Of a DNA stretch of 37,693 nt, positions 9,570 to 18,288 are shown one piece after another (within the stretch, counting starts at the first letter, position 1; the number at the start of each line of letters is the position of its first letter). This DNA comes from Oscillatoriales cyanobacterium PMM_0008 (GTDB lineage Bacteria; Cyanobacteriota; Cyanobacteriia; Cyanobacteriales; Aerosakkonemataceae): contig CASBRD010000090.1 of assembly GCA_949128025.1 (NCBI GenBank), forward strand, positions 1 through 37,693, written 5' to 3'. Position numbers and translations under genes: made by a program. The notes beneath the pieces were generated by a model, which was given only the letters and a program-made list of their open reading frames with translations, was not told the origin of the DNA and did not search any database.

Positions 9570-12451
9570 CTTGTTGGAGTGGGATTAATTAAACTAACAG
9601 GATTATGTGATTTTATAGATACTGGAGATGGAGTGCGATCGCGACAACCTGCTACACTTTCAGTAGGGCTATAAGGCGTTACATTCGGTGGTTGCAAAAC
9701 CAGATGTATCACGCCTTGAGCATCTCTTATCCATCCTTGCGCTTCTTTAATTTCATTGGGCGAGTTTTCTGTAGTAGCAACATTTAATGCTTCTCTGGGA
9801 TTGGGCGGCAAACCGCCGCGCCCAGTATTGACAAATTCACCAATTTCATCATTTTTGTTAGCTACTGCACAAGCATTTTGGATAACTGTTCGATTATTAA
9901 TTGGCGGGATGGCAATTAATCCTTGGGTGGGATCGATGTCGGGGGTTTGGATGTTGACAAAACCACTGAGGTTTGGATCTGTACGTGAAATAGCGGTGAT
10001 GTCATTAGTAGGCAAGTCATTGGGATTAAATTCTCTAATATTACTATTTCCTAAAAGGCTTTGAATTTCTGCCTGTGTTTTTGCTACCAATCCAAATATT
10101 CCTTGAGTTTGGATGTCTATAACACCGCCATTGTCAAAGCCATCAGCAGAAATGTCGCTATTTTCTAACCCCACTATTGTATCAGTTCGTAGCGTGATAT
10201 TGCCACCATTCCCGCGAAGATCTCCCGTACCAGCACTGGTGGATATGCGACTATTATTCCGCAATTGAATATCTTCTGAAATTAGGGTAATATTTCCACC
10301 TTGACCTAATGCTGTTTCGGCTGCGATCGCACCTTGATTAAAAAGAAAAATTCGCTCAGCTTGCACGTTCAAATCACCTGCTGAACCTCCGCCAGATTTT
10401 GCATTCAGTGCTACTGTTGCATCATCTCTAACCGTTAATTGCCCTGTATTAATCGATAAGCTTCCCGCATTTCCGGTTCCTTGCGTTATCGCAGTAATGC
10501 GACTGGGTAATCGCCCATCATGTCTTACAGCAGGTGAGGATTCGGGAGGAACTGTAACAGATGAAATGCCACTTAATTCAACAAAATCTCTTGCGTTTAT
10601 TGTTATGGAACCACCTTGTCCATTGAGGTCGGTATCTGCTGATATTGCTGCCCCATCTCGAATAACTAACCGCCCGCTTGAAAGTGTCAAGTCGCCTGCA
10701 TCTCCCAAGCTTTGAGACTGAGTAAACAAGCCACTAGGAAAACCATGAAAACTAATACCAATTAGTTCGGTAGATTCCGAGGCATTTACATTTAAAGTTC
10801 CTCCCTTTCCCTGACCAACCGTTAAAGCTAATATCTGCCCACCGTTTTGAAGGAGCAATCGTTCGGTGTTAACAATGACATTTCCCCCTGCCTGTTCGCC
10901 TCCTGTAGACGCTGAAATTTGTCCTTCCTCTATTGTCAACGCTTTAGTTTCTATGGTTAAAGTTCCCCCAACTCCTGCTGCTCCTTGTGTTCCTATGAAG
11001 CTGGAAATAAAACTGTTTTGATTGGTGTAATCTATCCCTCCTCCACTAACTACTACTGACTCAGAAGCTTTAACAGATAAATTTCCAGCATTTCCAATAT
11101 CAACCGTTCCCGATGAAATTTCCGCTCCATCTTTAACAATTAACCGTCTAGTAGTAATACTCAAATCTCCTGCATTTCCAGAACCTTGAGTTTGACTAAA
11201 CAAGCCGCTACCAAACAACCCATCTTTTCTTCTACCAATCAGTGTTACCGACTCGGAAGCTGTCACAGTCAAACTTCCTCCTAACCCAGAGGCAAATGTA
11301 CCAGATGATATTTGAGCGCCATCCCGAACAATCAACTCTCTAGTATTAATTATCAAATTGCCAGCTGCACCGGAATCAAACGTCTGTGTAAACAAGCCCG
11401 CCGCAAGTTTATCCGGCGGAAACAATGGATCGGCTAGGGTTCCACTTATTTTGATAGAGTCGGCGGTTACAGTTAAGTTTGCCCCCGTTTCTATGCCATA
11501 ATTAACTGTTGTAATGTGTGAATTATCGATAGTTAGATTGCGACTTCGTAACTGTATATCGCCACTTTTGCCTTCATTTACGAGGCGAACTTCAGGATTG
11601 GATTCAGAAGAGGGAGGGGGGAAAGAAACGAAGCCGCCTGCATCAACCACTGCTTCCTGGGATAAATGTATGTCATTGAAGTTTTGAACACCTTCAAATC
11701 CGAATACCCAACCATTATCTGTAGAAGTGAGGCTGACTAAACTTGCATCAGCAACACTTAAGAGTTCAATTCGTCCTCCCAATGCAGTCAGACTTCCACC
11801 TTCTAGGATGATATCTCCTCCCACCAACGCCAAGGTTTTTCCATCTGGAACTTGAAGACCAGTTTTAAAAGAACCTATGCTGTTAGGTAATCCATTTACA
11901 TTCGCTTGAGATTTGTTAATAATTCGGCTTGGGTTTACACCGAATTGCAAGCCGAGCGGTACATTAACTGTTAGTAATGATGGTGCTTGGGGATTGGTAG
12001 TGCTGAATTGACTGTTATCGTTAAAAATAATACTGTTGGCTGTGCTAGCTAAAAACGAGCCACCAATATTTAGTAAGGCATTCCGACCAAAAATAATTCC
12101 GTTGGGATTGATTAAAAATAAATTTGCAGTTCCATTGGCTTTGATTAAACCATCAATATTAGATATAGAATTGCCAGTAACTCGACTGAAAATATTTTTA
12201 ATTGTTTCGGCGTTGTTGAAGAAAGCCGTGCCGTTGGTGGGGACAGAAAATTGTGCAAAGCTGTGGAATAAATTGCTGCCAGTTTGGGTTCCGCCTTCGA
12301 TCGCAAAGGTGTTTTCTTGAAAGTTGACGATCGAATTAACAGGCAAAGTGGCATCGGGAACGATTTGCGCCGCTGCTAAAGAAGGAAACCCGAAAAGGTA
12401 AAGTAGTATACAGATAGTTTTACCTTTTGTTCTTTGCTTGCTCTCAGTCAT
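9566..12451 (-). CDS. Filamentous-haemagglutinin-type secreted beta-helix protein (cassette 1)
   Basis: 961 residues. The N-terminal signal peptide ends about residue 28 (SLAAAQ). It is followed directly by the two-partner-secretion TPS domain: QIVPDATLPVNS, GGTQTGSNLFHSF, NIFSRVTG and the NPNGIIFG motif (residues about 29-250). The rest is a long series of degenerate units ending in patterns such as GGNVIVNTERLLLQNGGQI and GGTLNVNASESTELIG, as expected for a right-handed beta-helix. The C-terminus has a conserved tail with NACAVANKN and EAQGWIRDAQGVIHL. Family knowledge predicts export through a TpsB outer-membrane partner, which is not encoded here. It lies upstream of, and translationally coupled to, the CHAT protease, so the two are probably made together. 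An adhesin or surface role is inferred. Confidence 0.88.
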   Translation of the reverse strand: MTESKQRTKGKTICILLYLFGFPSLAAAQIVPDATLPVNSIVNFQENTFAIEGGTQTGSNLFHSFAQFSVPTNGTAFFNNAETIKNIFSRVTGNSISNIDGLIKANGTANLFLINPNGIIFGRNALLNIGGSFLASTANSIIFNDNSQFSTTNPQAPSLLTVNVPLGLQFGVNPSRIINKSQANVNGLPNSIGSFKTGLQVPDGKTLALVGGDIILEGGSLTALGGRIELLSVADASLVSLTSTDNGWVFGFEGVQNFNDIHLSQEAVVDAGGFVSFPPPSSESNPEVRLVNEGKSGDIQLRSRNLTIDNSHITTVNYGIETGANLTVTADSIKISGTLADPLFPPDKLAAGLFTQTFDSGAAGNLIINTRELIVRDGAQISSGTFASGLGGSLTVTASESVTLIGRRKDGLFGSGLFSQTQGSGNAGDLSITTRRLIVKDGAEISSGTVDIGNAGNLSVKASESVVVSGGGIDYTNQNSFISSFIGTQGAAGVGGTLTIETKALTIEEGQISASTGGEQAGGNVIVNTERLLLQNGGQILALTVGQGKGGTLNVNASESTELIGISFHGFPSGLFTQSQSLGDAGDLTLSSGRLVIRDGAAISADTDLNGQGGSITINARDFVELSGISSVTVPPESSPAVRHDGRLPSRITAITQGTGNAGSLSINTGQLTVRDDATVALNAKSGGGSAGDLNVQAERIFLFNQGAIAAETALGQGGNITLISEDIQLRNNSRISTSAGTGDLRGNGGNITLRTDTIVGLENSDISADGFDNGGVIDIQTQGIFGLVAKTQAEIQSLLGNSNIREFNPNDLPTNDITAISRTDPNLSGFVNIQTPDIDPTQGLIAIPPINNRTVIQNACAVANKNDEIGEFVNTGRGGLPPNPREALNVATTENSPNEIKEAQGWIRDAQGVIHLVLQPPNVTPYSPTESVAGCRDRTPSPVSIKSHNPVSLINPTPTR

Positions 12452-12500
12452 GATAAAGCAGGAAATAAATGAACTGAAACTTCTACCAGTCCTCTTGAGA

Positions 12501-12541
12501 GGACTTTAGCTATTAGCCAGCGATTTGAATCGCTGGCGGGC
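12501..12541 (+). repeat. Hairpin repeat GGACTTT-GCTATTAGCC...GGCGGGC, copy 1
   Basis: The arms GCCAGCGATT and AATCGCTGGC (12516-12537) form a perfect 10-bp stem. Both flanks (GGACTTT-GCTATTA and GGCGGGC) match the copy at 14650-14690, whose stem has different bases but still pairs. It lies about 65 bases upstream of the FHA-like gene. Confidence 0.65.
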
Positions 12542-12621
12542 GTATACGGAAGCGCAAACTCTCGAATTAACCCGATTCCCTTGAGATGATACCACGTTCC
12601 ACAGTCCACTTAACTCAGATA

Positions 12622-12720
12622 TTGCACCTAAAACAGGTAGGACGGGCGAGACGCCCGCCCCACAATAAATGTCAATATCTTGTGGGATGGGCGTCTCGCC
12701 CATACAGTGCATCGGTGCAA
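12622..12720. repeat. 99-bp inverted-repeat (MITE-like) element
   Basis: The termini TTGCACC (12622-12628) and GGTGCAA (12714-12720) are inverted. Inside, 12641-12665 and 12680-12703 form near-perfect arms built around GGGCGAGACGCCC and TTGTGGG. It carries no coding capacity of its own and lies between the FHA-like gene and a Uma2 gene; I see nothing else in 12452-12741. Confidence 0.6.
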
Positions 12721-12741
12721 GATAGGAGGATAGCTATTTGA

Positions 12742-13323
12742 TTAAGCTTGAGCAATTGCCTGTTGAAACGCTTTAAGAGCTTCAACTTTAGAAGCCATCA
12801 TCAGGCAACTCGCCAGCAGGTTGATATCCAAATCTGGCAACACTTCAGAGCGCTCTATCCGATCGTACCCAGATTCCCGCAAACGGTAGAGCCTGAATAA
12901 ACCATCTTCCCAAAACCAGACTTCAGGGACACCTAAAACTTTGTAGCGCGTCAATTTGCGATCGCTACCACTGGTAAAGATCACTTCCACAACGAGGTCA
13001 GGGCTAGTGGCGGTAGAGCTACCAATGGCAAAGGATTCGTCAGCTTGCGCTGAAACTTCCTGTTCTTTTTCTTGGGTAAAGCTGCCTAATGGGTTAAACT
13101 CAATGTCTTCGTTCAGAAAGTATTGGCAGAGTAAAAACGCAATCATGCGGCTGATTGATTCGTGGTCTGAGGAAAGTGTCAAGATTTCAACCTGTCCTTT
13201 GTAATAAGCGAGTCGGATTCCTCGTGAGTCGGCGAAGCTCTCCTGAAGTAACTTGAACTGTTGCCAACTCATTCCAGAGTGGACTAGCCGTTGGTCTTTT
13301 GTCTTGTCTAGCGCTACTGTCAT
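12742..13323 (-). CDS. Uma2 family (DUF820) PD-(D/E)XK nuclease-like protein
   Basis: 193 residues from ATG 13323. The Uma2 fold is recognisable: the N-terminal helix MSWQQFKLLQESF, the YYKGQVEILTLSSDHE strand pair, and the nuclease-like core SPDLVVEVIF with Asp109 and Glu113, followed by RKLTRYKVLGVPEVWFWE, which supplies the conserved Lys and the KXXXYXXXGVXEXW motif. Uma2 proteins are very abundant in cyanobacteria, belong structurally to the restriction-endonuclease superfamily, and have no settled cellular role. It stands alone, flanked by repeat elements on both sides. Confidence 0.85.
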   Translation of the reverse strand: MTVALDKTKDQRLVHSGMSWQQFKLLQESFADSRGIRLAYYKGQVEILTLSSDHESISRMIAFLLCQYFLNEDIEFNPLGSFTQEKEQEVSAQADESFAIGSSTATSPDLVVEVIFTSGSDRKLTRYKVLGVPEVWFWEDGLFRLYRLRESGYDRIERSEVLPDLDINLLASCLMMASKVEALKAFQQAIAQA

Positions 13324-13388
13324 AACGAAATCTCCTTACTCTTATCACAAGCTTACCTAAACTCTATGTAACTCAAGTTGCTAGTTAC

Positions 13389-13543
13389 AGCGGCTTGCAG
13401 CCGCGTGAGGTACGATAAAACGATTTTCTTCATAGCGCGACATTTGGGGCCCTTTTGGCAGATAATTTTTGGCTAACCGACAAGAATCATGGCAAAACCC
13501 GCCCCTACAATTTACTTGTACCTCACCCACTTGCAAGCCGCTG
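13389..13543. repeat. 155-bp imperfect inverted-repeat element
   Basis: The 26-bp termini at 13389-13414 and 13518-13543 are inverted with about four mismatches (shared parts CAGCGGCTTGCA and GTGAGGTAC). The interior 13459-13508 shares its GGCAGATAATTTTTGG and AAACCCGCCCCTAC parts with the element at 14397-14463, suggesting one repeat nested in another. No gene was found in 13324-13669. Confidence 0.6.
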
Positions 13544-13551
13544 TAGATTCA

Positions 13552-13618
13552 GTAGGGTGCGTCAGAACTTTAAAATTAGGACTCCTTACCTAAAACTATC
13601 GTGTCTGACGCACCCTAC
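13552..13618. repeat. 67-bp element with perfect 15-bp inverted termini
   Basis: GTAGGGTGCGTCAGA (13552-13566) is the exact reverse complement of 13604-13618. The 37-base centre is A/T-rich and non-coding. The GTAGGGTGCGT end is a frequent cyanobacterial intergenic repeat end and recurs in the hairpin at 23160-23187. The element is immediately adjacent to the 155-bp element. Confidence 0.7.
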
Positions 13619-13669
13619 AGACTACTCTAAATCGGATTATAGGTGGGGACTGCGCTCAAGATTTTCTGT

Positions 13670-14338
13670 TCAATTATTAGGATCGATCCCCAATTCCCGC
13701 AGTCGCGCCTCTAGCATTTGTAGTCGCGCTTCCGCTTGTTCAGCGCGAAGGCGTTCCTGTTCTTTTTGTTGAGCCAATTCTACAGAAGTGGTGAACCGTT
13801 CACCTGATGGTGAAAAAATCTGGAGTTCATCTGCAATTTCAAACCTTATCCCCAGTCTGGGACTCACCCACCCCTCCATAGCATCAATCACTTCCAATCC
13901 TGCATCAGAACGCAACCAACCTGTCAAGTCTATTGTGTCTGGGTTGTAAATGTAATATTCTTCAACGCCATAGCGATTATAGAATTGGAGTTTTTTTGCC
14001 ATCTCCTTGAGAGTATTTCCCGGAGAAAGAATCTCAAACACAACTTGGGGAGGAATGTTGTCTTCTTTCCACTGTTGGTAGGAACCCCTTTTTCCTTTTG
14101 GTCTACCAAATGCAACCATAGCATCAGGAGCTTGACGAGTTTTGTTGTCTCTGTGGACTGGATACCACAGTAAGTCGCCAGCGACAAACACATTTGGGTC
14201 GTTGGCAAATAAGATTTCTAAGTTTTCCTTAATCACAACGATCCATTTAAACTGTTCGGTGTTGTCTGACATGGGTTGACCGTCGTTTTCGGGATAGATG
14301 ATATCTGGTTGGGTGGGAGTTGCGAGTTGTTCCAGCAT
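13670..14338 (-). CDS. Uma2 family (DUF820) PD-(D/E)XK nuclease-like protein with C-terminal coiled coil
   Basis: 222 residues from ATG 14338. The core motifs are APDAMVAFGRPKG (Asp72), VVFEILSPGNT (Glu102) and KEMAKKLQFYNRYGVEEYYI with the conserved Lys/Tyr pattern, all standard for Uma2. After residue about 185 the chain becomes a Gln/Glu/Arg/Ala-rich heptad-like helix (ELAQQKEQERLRAEQAEARL) ending in LRELGIDPN, a tail common in cyanobacterial Uma2 proteins and likely a coiled coil. It is only distantly related to the 193-residue neighbour, so this is not a recent tandem duplication. The function is unknown. Confidence 0.87.
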   Translation of the reverse strand: MLEQLATPTQPDIIYPENDGQPMSDNTEQFKWIVVIKENLEILFANDPNVFVAGDLLWYPVHRDNKTRQAPDAMVAFGRPKGKRGSYQQWKEDNIPPQVVFEILSPGNTLKEMAKKLQFYNRYGVEEYYIYNPDTIDLTGWLRSDAGLEVIDAMEGWVSPRLGIRFEIADELQIFSPSGERFTTSVELAQQKEQERLRAEQAEARLQMLEARLRELGIDPNN

Positions 14339-14396
14339 AAGGAAAACTTACCTTTGAGGATTGGCTAGTTTTATTTTAGTTTAGCGATCGCGCTTC

Positions 14397-14463
14397 GTAG
14401 GGGCGGGTTTAGCGATTATCCCTATCTCCAAACCGACAAATTATCTGCCAAACCCGCCCCTAC
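14397..14463. repeat. 67-bp element with 14-bp inverted termini
   Basis: GTAGGGGCGGGTTT (14397-14410) is the exact reverse complement of 14450-14463. The interior segment AAACCGACAAATTATCTGCC resembles the interior of the element at 13389-13543. It is non-coding. Confidence 0.7.
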
Positions 14464-14588
14464 AGCAAATGTATTTGGGGTAAGATGCGATCGCTCTCAT
14501 AAACGCGGTCTACTGAGTCTCCAAGCCCAGATTTAACAAGAGTTAGGAACTTACGCCAGGGGTTTCTTGCCTAGTGAGTGTGGCATAG

Positions 14589-14603
14589 AGAAACCCGGTT
14601 TCT
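14589..14603. repeat. Short palindrome AGAAACCCGGTTTCT
   Basis: A 7-bp-arm palindrome of a class also seen in fragments near 23370 and at 35822-35855. It lies in the non-coding stretch 14339-14736, which holds only this and the two hairpin-type elements listed beside it. Confidence 0.5.
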
Positions 14604-14649
14604 GGCCTCAGAGAGTCTAAATACTGTTAGTATTTAGACCATTTTAATG

Positions 14650-14690
14650 GACTTTCGCTATTAGCCTGGGGTTTGAACCCCAGGCGGGCT
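14650..14690 (+). repeat. Hairpin repeat GGACTTT-GCTATTAGCC...GGCGGGC, copy 2
   Basis: GCCTGGGGTT and AACCCCAGGC (14664-14685) form a perfect stem in the same flanking context as 12501-12541. It lies about 50 bases beyond the stop of the leftward protease gene and could act as its terminator, although no clear U-tract follows. Confidence 0.6.
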
Positions 14691-14736
14691 GACAACACAA
14701 ATGCAAAATATTAGTCAACTCAAAAAAGCGAATTTC

Positions 14737-17700
14737 CTAAATATTTGCATATTGTTCGTCATCGACAATTGCACCAGAAATCCACTCATTTGTACCTGCT
14801 ATCCGATACCACTCTTTAGTATGGTGTCCTGGGCCTAGTTCTGGATCGTAGTTTATATCGGTACCGTCAGTCTTTTTATCAAAAGTTAAGGTTACAGGTG
14901 TTCCATCATAAGGGATGGTGCGAATTAGAGAATAATTAGTGCCAGGGCCAGAGCGAACATTCGTACCAGCAGTTGCTGCCAATCTTCCCGTAAATGGAAC
15001 TACTTCCCAAGAAATATCTAAGCCAGCAGTTCCACGTTCTTCGTAGTAGTTGAAGTGCATATCATACGTACCATCTTGGGGTACTGTAAAATCAACTTTT
15101 GTACCTCCGTAAGCTTGCTGCCATGTATCTTTAGGTGTGATGTAAACCCATTGATTAGTATTTGCATTCTTGGCAAGTAATTGGAATCCGTCATCAGCAC
15201 TTACTTTCGCCCGATATTTCACACCAGCTTCAAAATTGGTTTGAGTGTAGTTGTTAATGGCATAGTTGTTATCAGGCAAACGTTCATCGTTATTTAAAGA
15301 CTGAAAATCAGGGAAATTGAAATTGATACCTTTTTTGCCATCGCTGCTGCGGATATTCGAGCCTTGATCGACTACCCCAATAATGTTGCTTTGATTATTG
15401 TATAAATCTCCCGGAGGCACATTTCCTAACTTTCTATCCCACCAATAAACAGTAGATTCCCACCGTTGTGATTCATTGACTGAATCTTGGAAGACTTTAG
15501 CTTCTTCTATGTTGATATCAATGATTGAATCGATAGCTTTTTCAAAGTATTGGACATAGAAATCGTAATCTGCTGTTTCGGGAACTTTGAAAAAGATGGT
15601 TCTGGCAGGTCGCTGAACGCCACGTTCTTGCCAATCAGCCCCATCACCACCTAATACCACACTATCGCCAGTCCATTGACCAGTTTGGACATTTTTCAGC
15701 CTGAACCAAGTACCATCATCGGAATCAGTGGTAATCTTGTAAAGTTTGCCAGCTTCAAAATTAGTGCGAGTCCAAGCTTCCATTGCAAAGTTATCATTTT
15801 GGACGCCGTTAGTAGGATTTCCAAGACCCCAATTTTTATATAGACCTAAGCCTCCATTGTTACTTCCTTGATGTTGGTCGCCAAGGTCGAGAACGGCTGC
15901 TGGATTGCTGAAATCGTAGGTGTTGCGATCGGCTATATTTCCAGCATTGCGATTGATAAACCTTGCATTCCAGTGATTCAGTATCGAGGCGCTGTCATTA
16001 TCTGCGATCGTCACTGCTCCAGTTCCCTGCGTTCCTATATTATACGCACTGCTAGCTGCTAAATTGATAACCGCATCCTCATTTCCTTCAAACAGCAAAT
16101 CGTCAATCGGATCGATCTTAATTGTCGCCGCCGACTTTCCGGCTTCTATATTAATAGTGCCAGTTAGCCTCTGATAATCTCCACCATTAGCAGCACTCCC
16201 CGGCAAAGAATAATTCACCGTAAGGGGATTTTTGTTATTACCAGTGCGGGTAATCGTAAACTCACCCGAATCGCCGCCTTCCGCAGCATTCGGATCTGTC
16301 ACAGTTAAATTTAAGGTTGGTTTAGTTCCGTAAATATTCAACTTCCAACTATTCCATTCACCCTTAAACTCATTCCCTTTTTCATCAAAAACCTGCAACT
16401 TCCACTCGCCTTTGGAAGATTCGCCCCAGTGACGCACGGATGTAAACGTCCACCATTTCTGGTCATATTTGAGTGGATAACCAGTGTGGGAAATGGGTTG
16501 CGCTAATACTGACTTAGTACCGTCTGGAGATGTGAGAACTACTTTTAAATCTGTCCAATTTTCATGTTTTACATCCAACATTACCTCAACTTTTTCTACA
16601 GTGATGTCTCGGTCAATTTGAATACTTGAAGAATCTAGCGTTCCATTACCGTTGGGAATTTCTTCATTAACGTTTTGGACAGTCCATTCAAAACCATTGG
16701 TGATTTTCACTTCAGAGTCTACTGGTGTCCAACTGGCAGCCATTGCTACTGCTTTAGCTACATCAATTACTCCAAATCCATACTTGTCGTTAATCCAGTA
16801 TCCAGCTTGATTTTTTGTCCAACCTTTGCCAACTTGGATATTACCTGAAGCATCTCGAACTACGTCAGCAGGTTGAGCCGTTTTTACCAAAATATGCTGC
16901 ACGTCGCGGGCGCTTAAATTAGGATTGGCTTCTAGCATTAAAGCAATGGCACCCGACACTAAAGGTGCTGCGGCTGAAGTCCCGCCAAAGTCGTCTGCGT
17001 ACCCGTTCGTGGTGGTAATAGAGGTTGTATAAATACCAACAAGGTCTTCGTCCTTTTTACCATTGTCCGAGGAGGCTGAAACTAACACCGACGCTCCCGA
17101 TGTGCTGTAAGGTGCGCGAACGCCTGTGTTATCGATCGCGGCGACTGCGATCGCATAGCGAGAATTGGCAAAAGAATTATAGTTGACATTTCCGCCCCAA
17201 TCCCCTTCATTACCAGCCGCAAAAACATAGCTATTTCCCAATCCGCTTCGACCAAATTTTGCCCCATCTTCCATCGCATCTAAAGCTAAAGGTTGTCGCC
17301 GCATATATTCCGGTGCCCAACTGTTATTGAAAATATCGATATACTGATTGCGATTCAGTTGGTTAGGTTTGGGGACATGGAAGAGCGCATCGGCAATTAA
17401 CCCTCCATTGGACTTATAAGTTCCGCTAAATTGGTCAATATTACCAATCAACCGCAGTCCGGCTAATTGAGCTTCAGGAGCTACACCGACGATTCCTTTA
17501 CCATCTTCAGAAGCAGCTGCTACCCCCGCCACAGCCGTTCCGTGCGGGTTCAGAGTTTGTAATTGAAGCGACCAACTTTGGAAGAGTTCTTTGCTGAGTA
17601 GATCCATCTTATCGCGTTTGTAAGTATCAGGATCTGGATTCTCAATGACTAACTTCCAATCGCCTCCTGCATAAGAATTAATCAACTTATTTTCGTCAAA

Positions 17701-18288
17701 TAACACCGTTCCGTCTTCTTGGATATAAAGTTGAACTTTTTGTTCAAATTTCAAATCATCTCTCCCCGGCCACCTGCTAGGACTTTGAGAGTTTTTCCCA
17801 GTACCGGGAGCGAATGCAGATGCGTCAGGACTGTACAGAAATACATTTAAATCTGCGGGACGAGGTAAATCAGGAGAGAGGAATTTCGCTAAGTTAAAGC
17901 TAACATTTACATCCGTTACCATGCCTGTTAAATTAACGGGCTGTTTAAATGTAATATTTAGCGTCTTAACAAGTGGAAGTACAACATTTCCGCTATCTCC
18001 GACACCTTGGTTATCTTGGGTAAAAGTCTTGTTCGATCCTGGTGTCGGATCGGCATCGTTGTCACTAAAATCCCAACTGAGAGCGGGGTTATAACGTGCG
18101 ATCAAATCTTTGTGGTTGTAGGCTATCCCGTCATCAACAATACCGATGACTGCGTTCCTTCCCCGCACAGTATCCCAAGCGGTAGGAAGTTTCGTTTGTT
18201 TCAAATTCCACTGTTCGGAAAAGAGAGAATCTTGGGGTTGATGCAGCAATTTTAGTTCGACTGGAACTTGCGGATAAGCTAATTCCAC
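14737..18288 (-). CDS. 3' part of split giant protease: S8 subtilisin/kexin-like domain with P, Calx-beta, PA14-like and SH3-like domains
   Basis: 1183 residues if read from the GTG at 18288; it is really the downstream half of the gene at 14737-21175. Family S8 residues are present: Asp52 (VIGIVDDGI), His249 (NPHGTAVAGV), oxyanion Asn360 (FAAGNEGD) and Ser438 (GGTSAAAP). Asp and His are 197 residues apart, against about 40 in furin, because an extra beta-rich block sits between them. A proprotein-convertase P domain follows (about 540-655, VKHENWTDLKVVLTSPDGT to WNSWKLNIYG), then Calx-beta (about 655-770, AAEGGDSGEFTITR to GAVTIADND), two PA14-like modules (about 790-920 and 950-1100, each with NFEAGxxYxxxxxxDDG), and an SH3-like end (TNVRSGPGTNYSLI). 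A secreted, calcium-dependent endoprotease is expected. No separate ribosome site supports the GTG. Confidence 0.85.
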   Translation of the reverse strand: MELAYPQVPVELKLLHQPQDSLFSEQWNLKQTKLPTAWDTVRGRNAVIGIVDDGIAYNHKDLIARYNPALSWDFSDNDADPTPGSNKTFTQDNQGVGDSGNVVLPLVKTLNITFKQPVNLTGMVTDVNVSFNLAKFLSPDLPRPADLNVFLYSPDASAFAPGTGKNSQSPSRWPGRDDLKFEQKVQLYIQEDGTVLFDENKLINSYAGGDWKLVIENPDPDTYKRDKMDLLSKELFQSWSLQLQTLNPHGTAVAGVAAASEDGKGIVGVAPEAQLAGLRLIGNIDQFSGTYKSNGGLIADALFHVPKPNQLNRNQYIDIFNNSWAPEYMRRQPLALDAMEDGAKFGRSGLGNSYVFAAGNEGDWGGNVNYNSFANSRYAIAVAAIDNTGVRAPYSTSGASVLVSASSDNGKKDEDLVGIYTTSITTTNGYADDFGGTSAAAPLVSGAIALMLEANPNLSARDVQHILVKTAQPADVVRDASGNIQVGKGWTKNQAGYWINDKYGFGVIDVAKAVAMAASWTPVDSEVKITNGFEWTVQNVNEEIPNGNGTLDSSSIQIDRDITVEKVEVMLDVKHENWTDLKVVLTSPDGTKSVLAQPISHTGYPLKYDQKWWTFTSVRHWGESSKGEWKLQVFDEKGNEFKGEWNSWKLNIYGTKPTLNLTVTDPNAAEGGDSGEFTITRTGNNKNPLTVNYSLPGSAANGGDYQRLTGTINIEAGKSAATIKIDPIDDLLFEGNEDAVINLAASSAYNIGTQGTGAVTIADNDSASILNHWNARFINRNAGNIADRNTYDFSNPAAVLDLGDQHQGSNNGGLGLYKNWGLGNPTNGVQNDNFAMEAWTRTNFEAGKLYKITTDSDDGTWFRLKNVQTGQWTGDSVVLGGDGADWQERGVQRPARTIFFKVPETADYDFYVQYFEKAIDSIIDINIEEAKVFQDSVNESQRWESTVYWWDRKLGNVPPGDLYNNQSNIIGVVDQGSNIRSSDGKKGINFNFPDFQSLNNDERLPDNNYAINNYTQTNFEAGVKYRAKVSADDGFQLLAKNANTNQWVYITPKDTWQQAYGGTKVDFTVPQDGTYDMHFNYYEERGTAGLDISWEVVPFTGRLAATAGTNVRSGPGTNYSLIRTIPYDGTPVTLTFDKKTDGTDINYDPELGPGHHTKEWYRIAGTNEWISGAIVDDEQYANI

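Noticed and set aside
18134-18288. Overlap of two protease frames as two real overlapping genes
   Set aside because: The last 56 residues of the upstream frame are out-of-frame antifold sequence and the downstream GTG lacks a ribosome site; a single frameshifted gene explains both.
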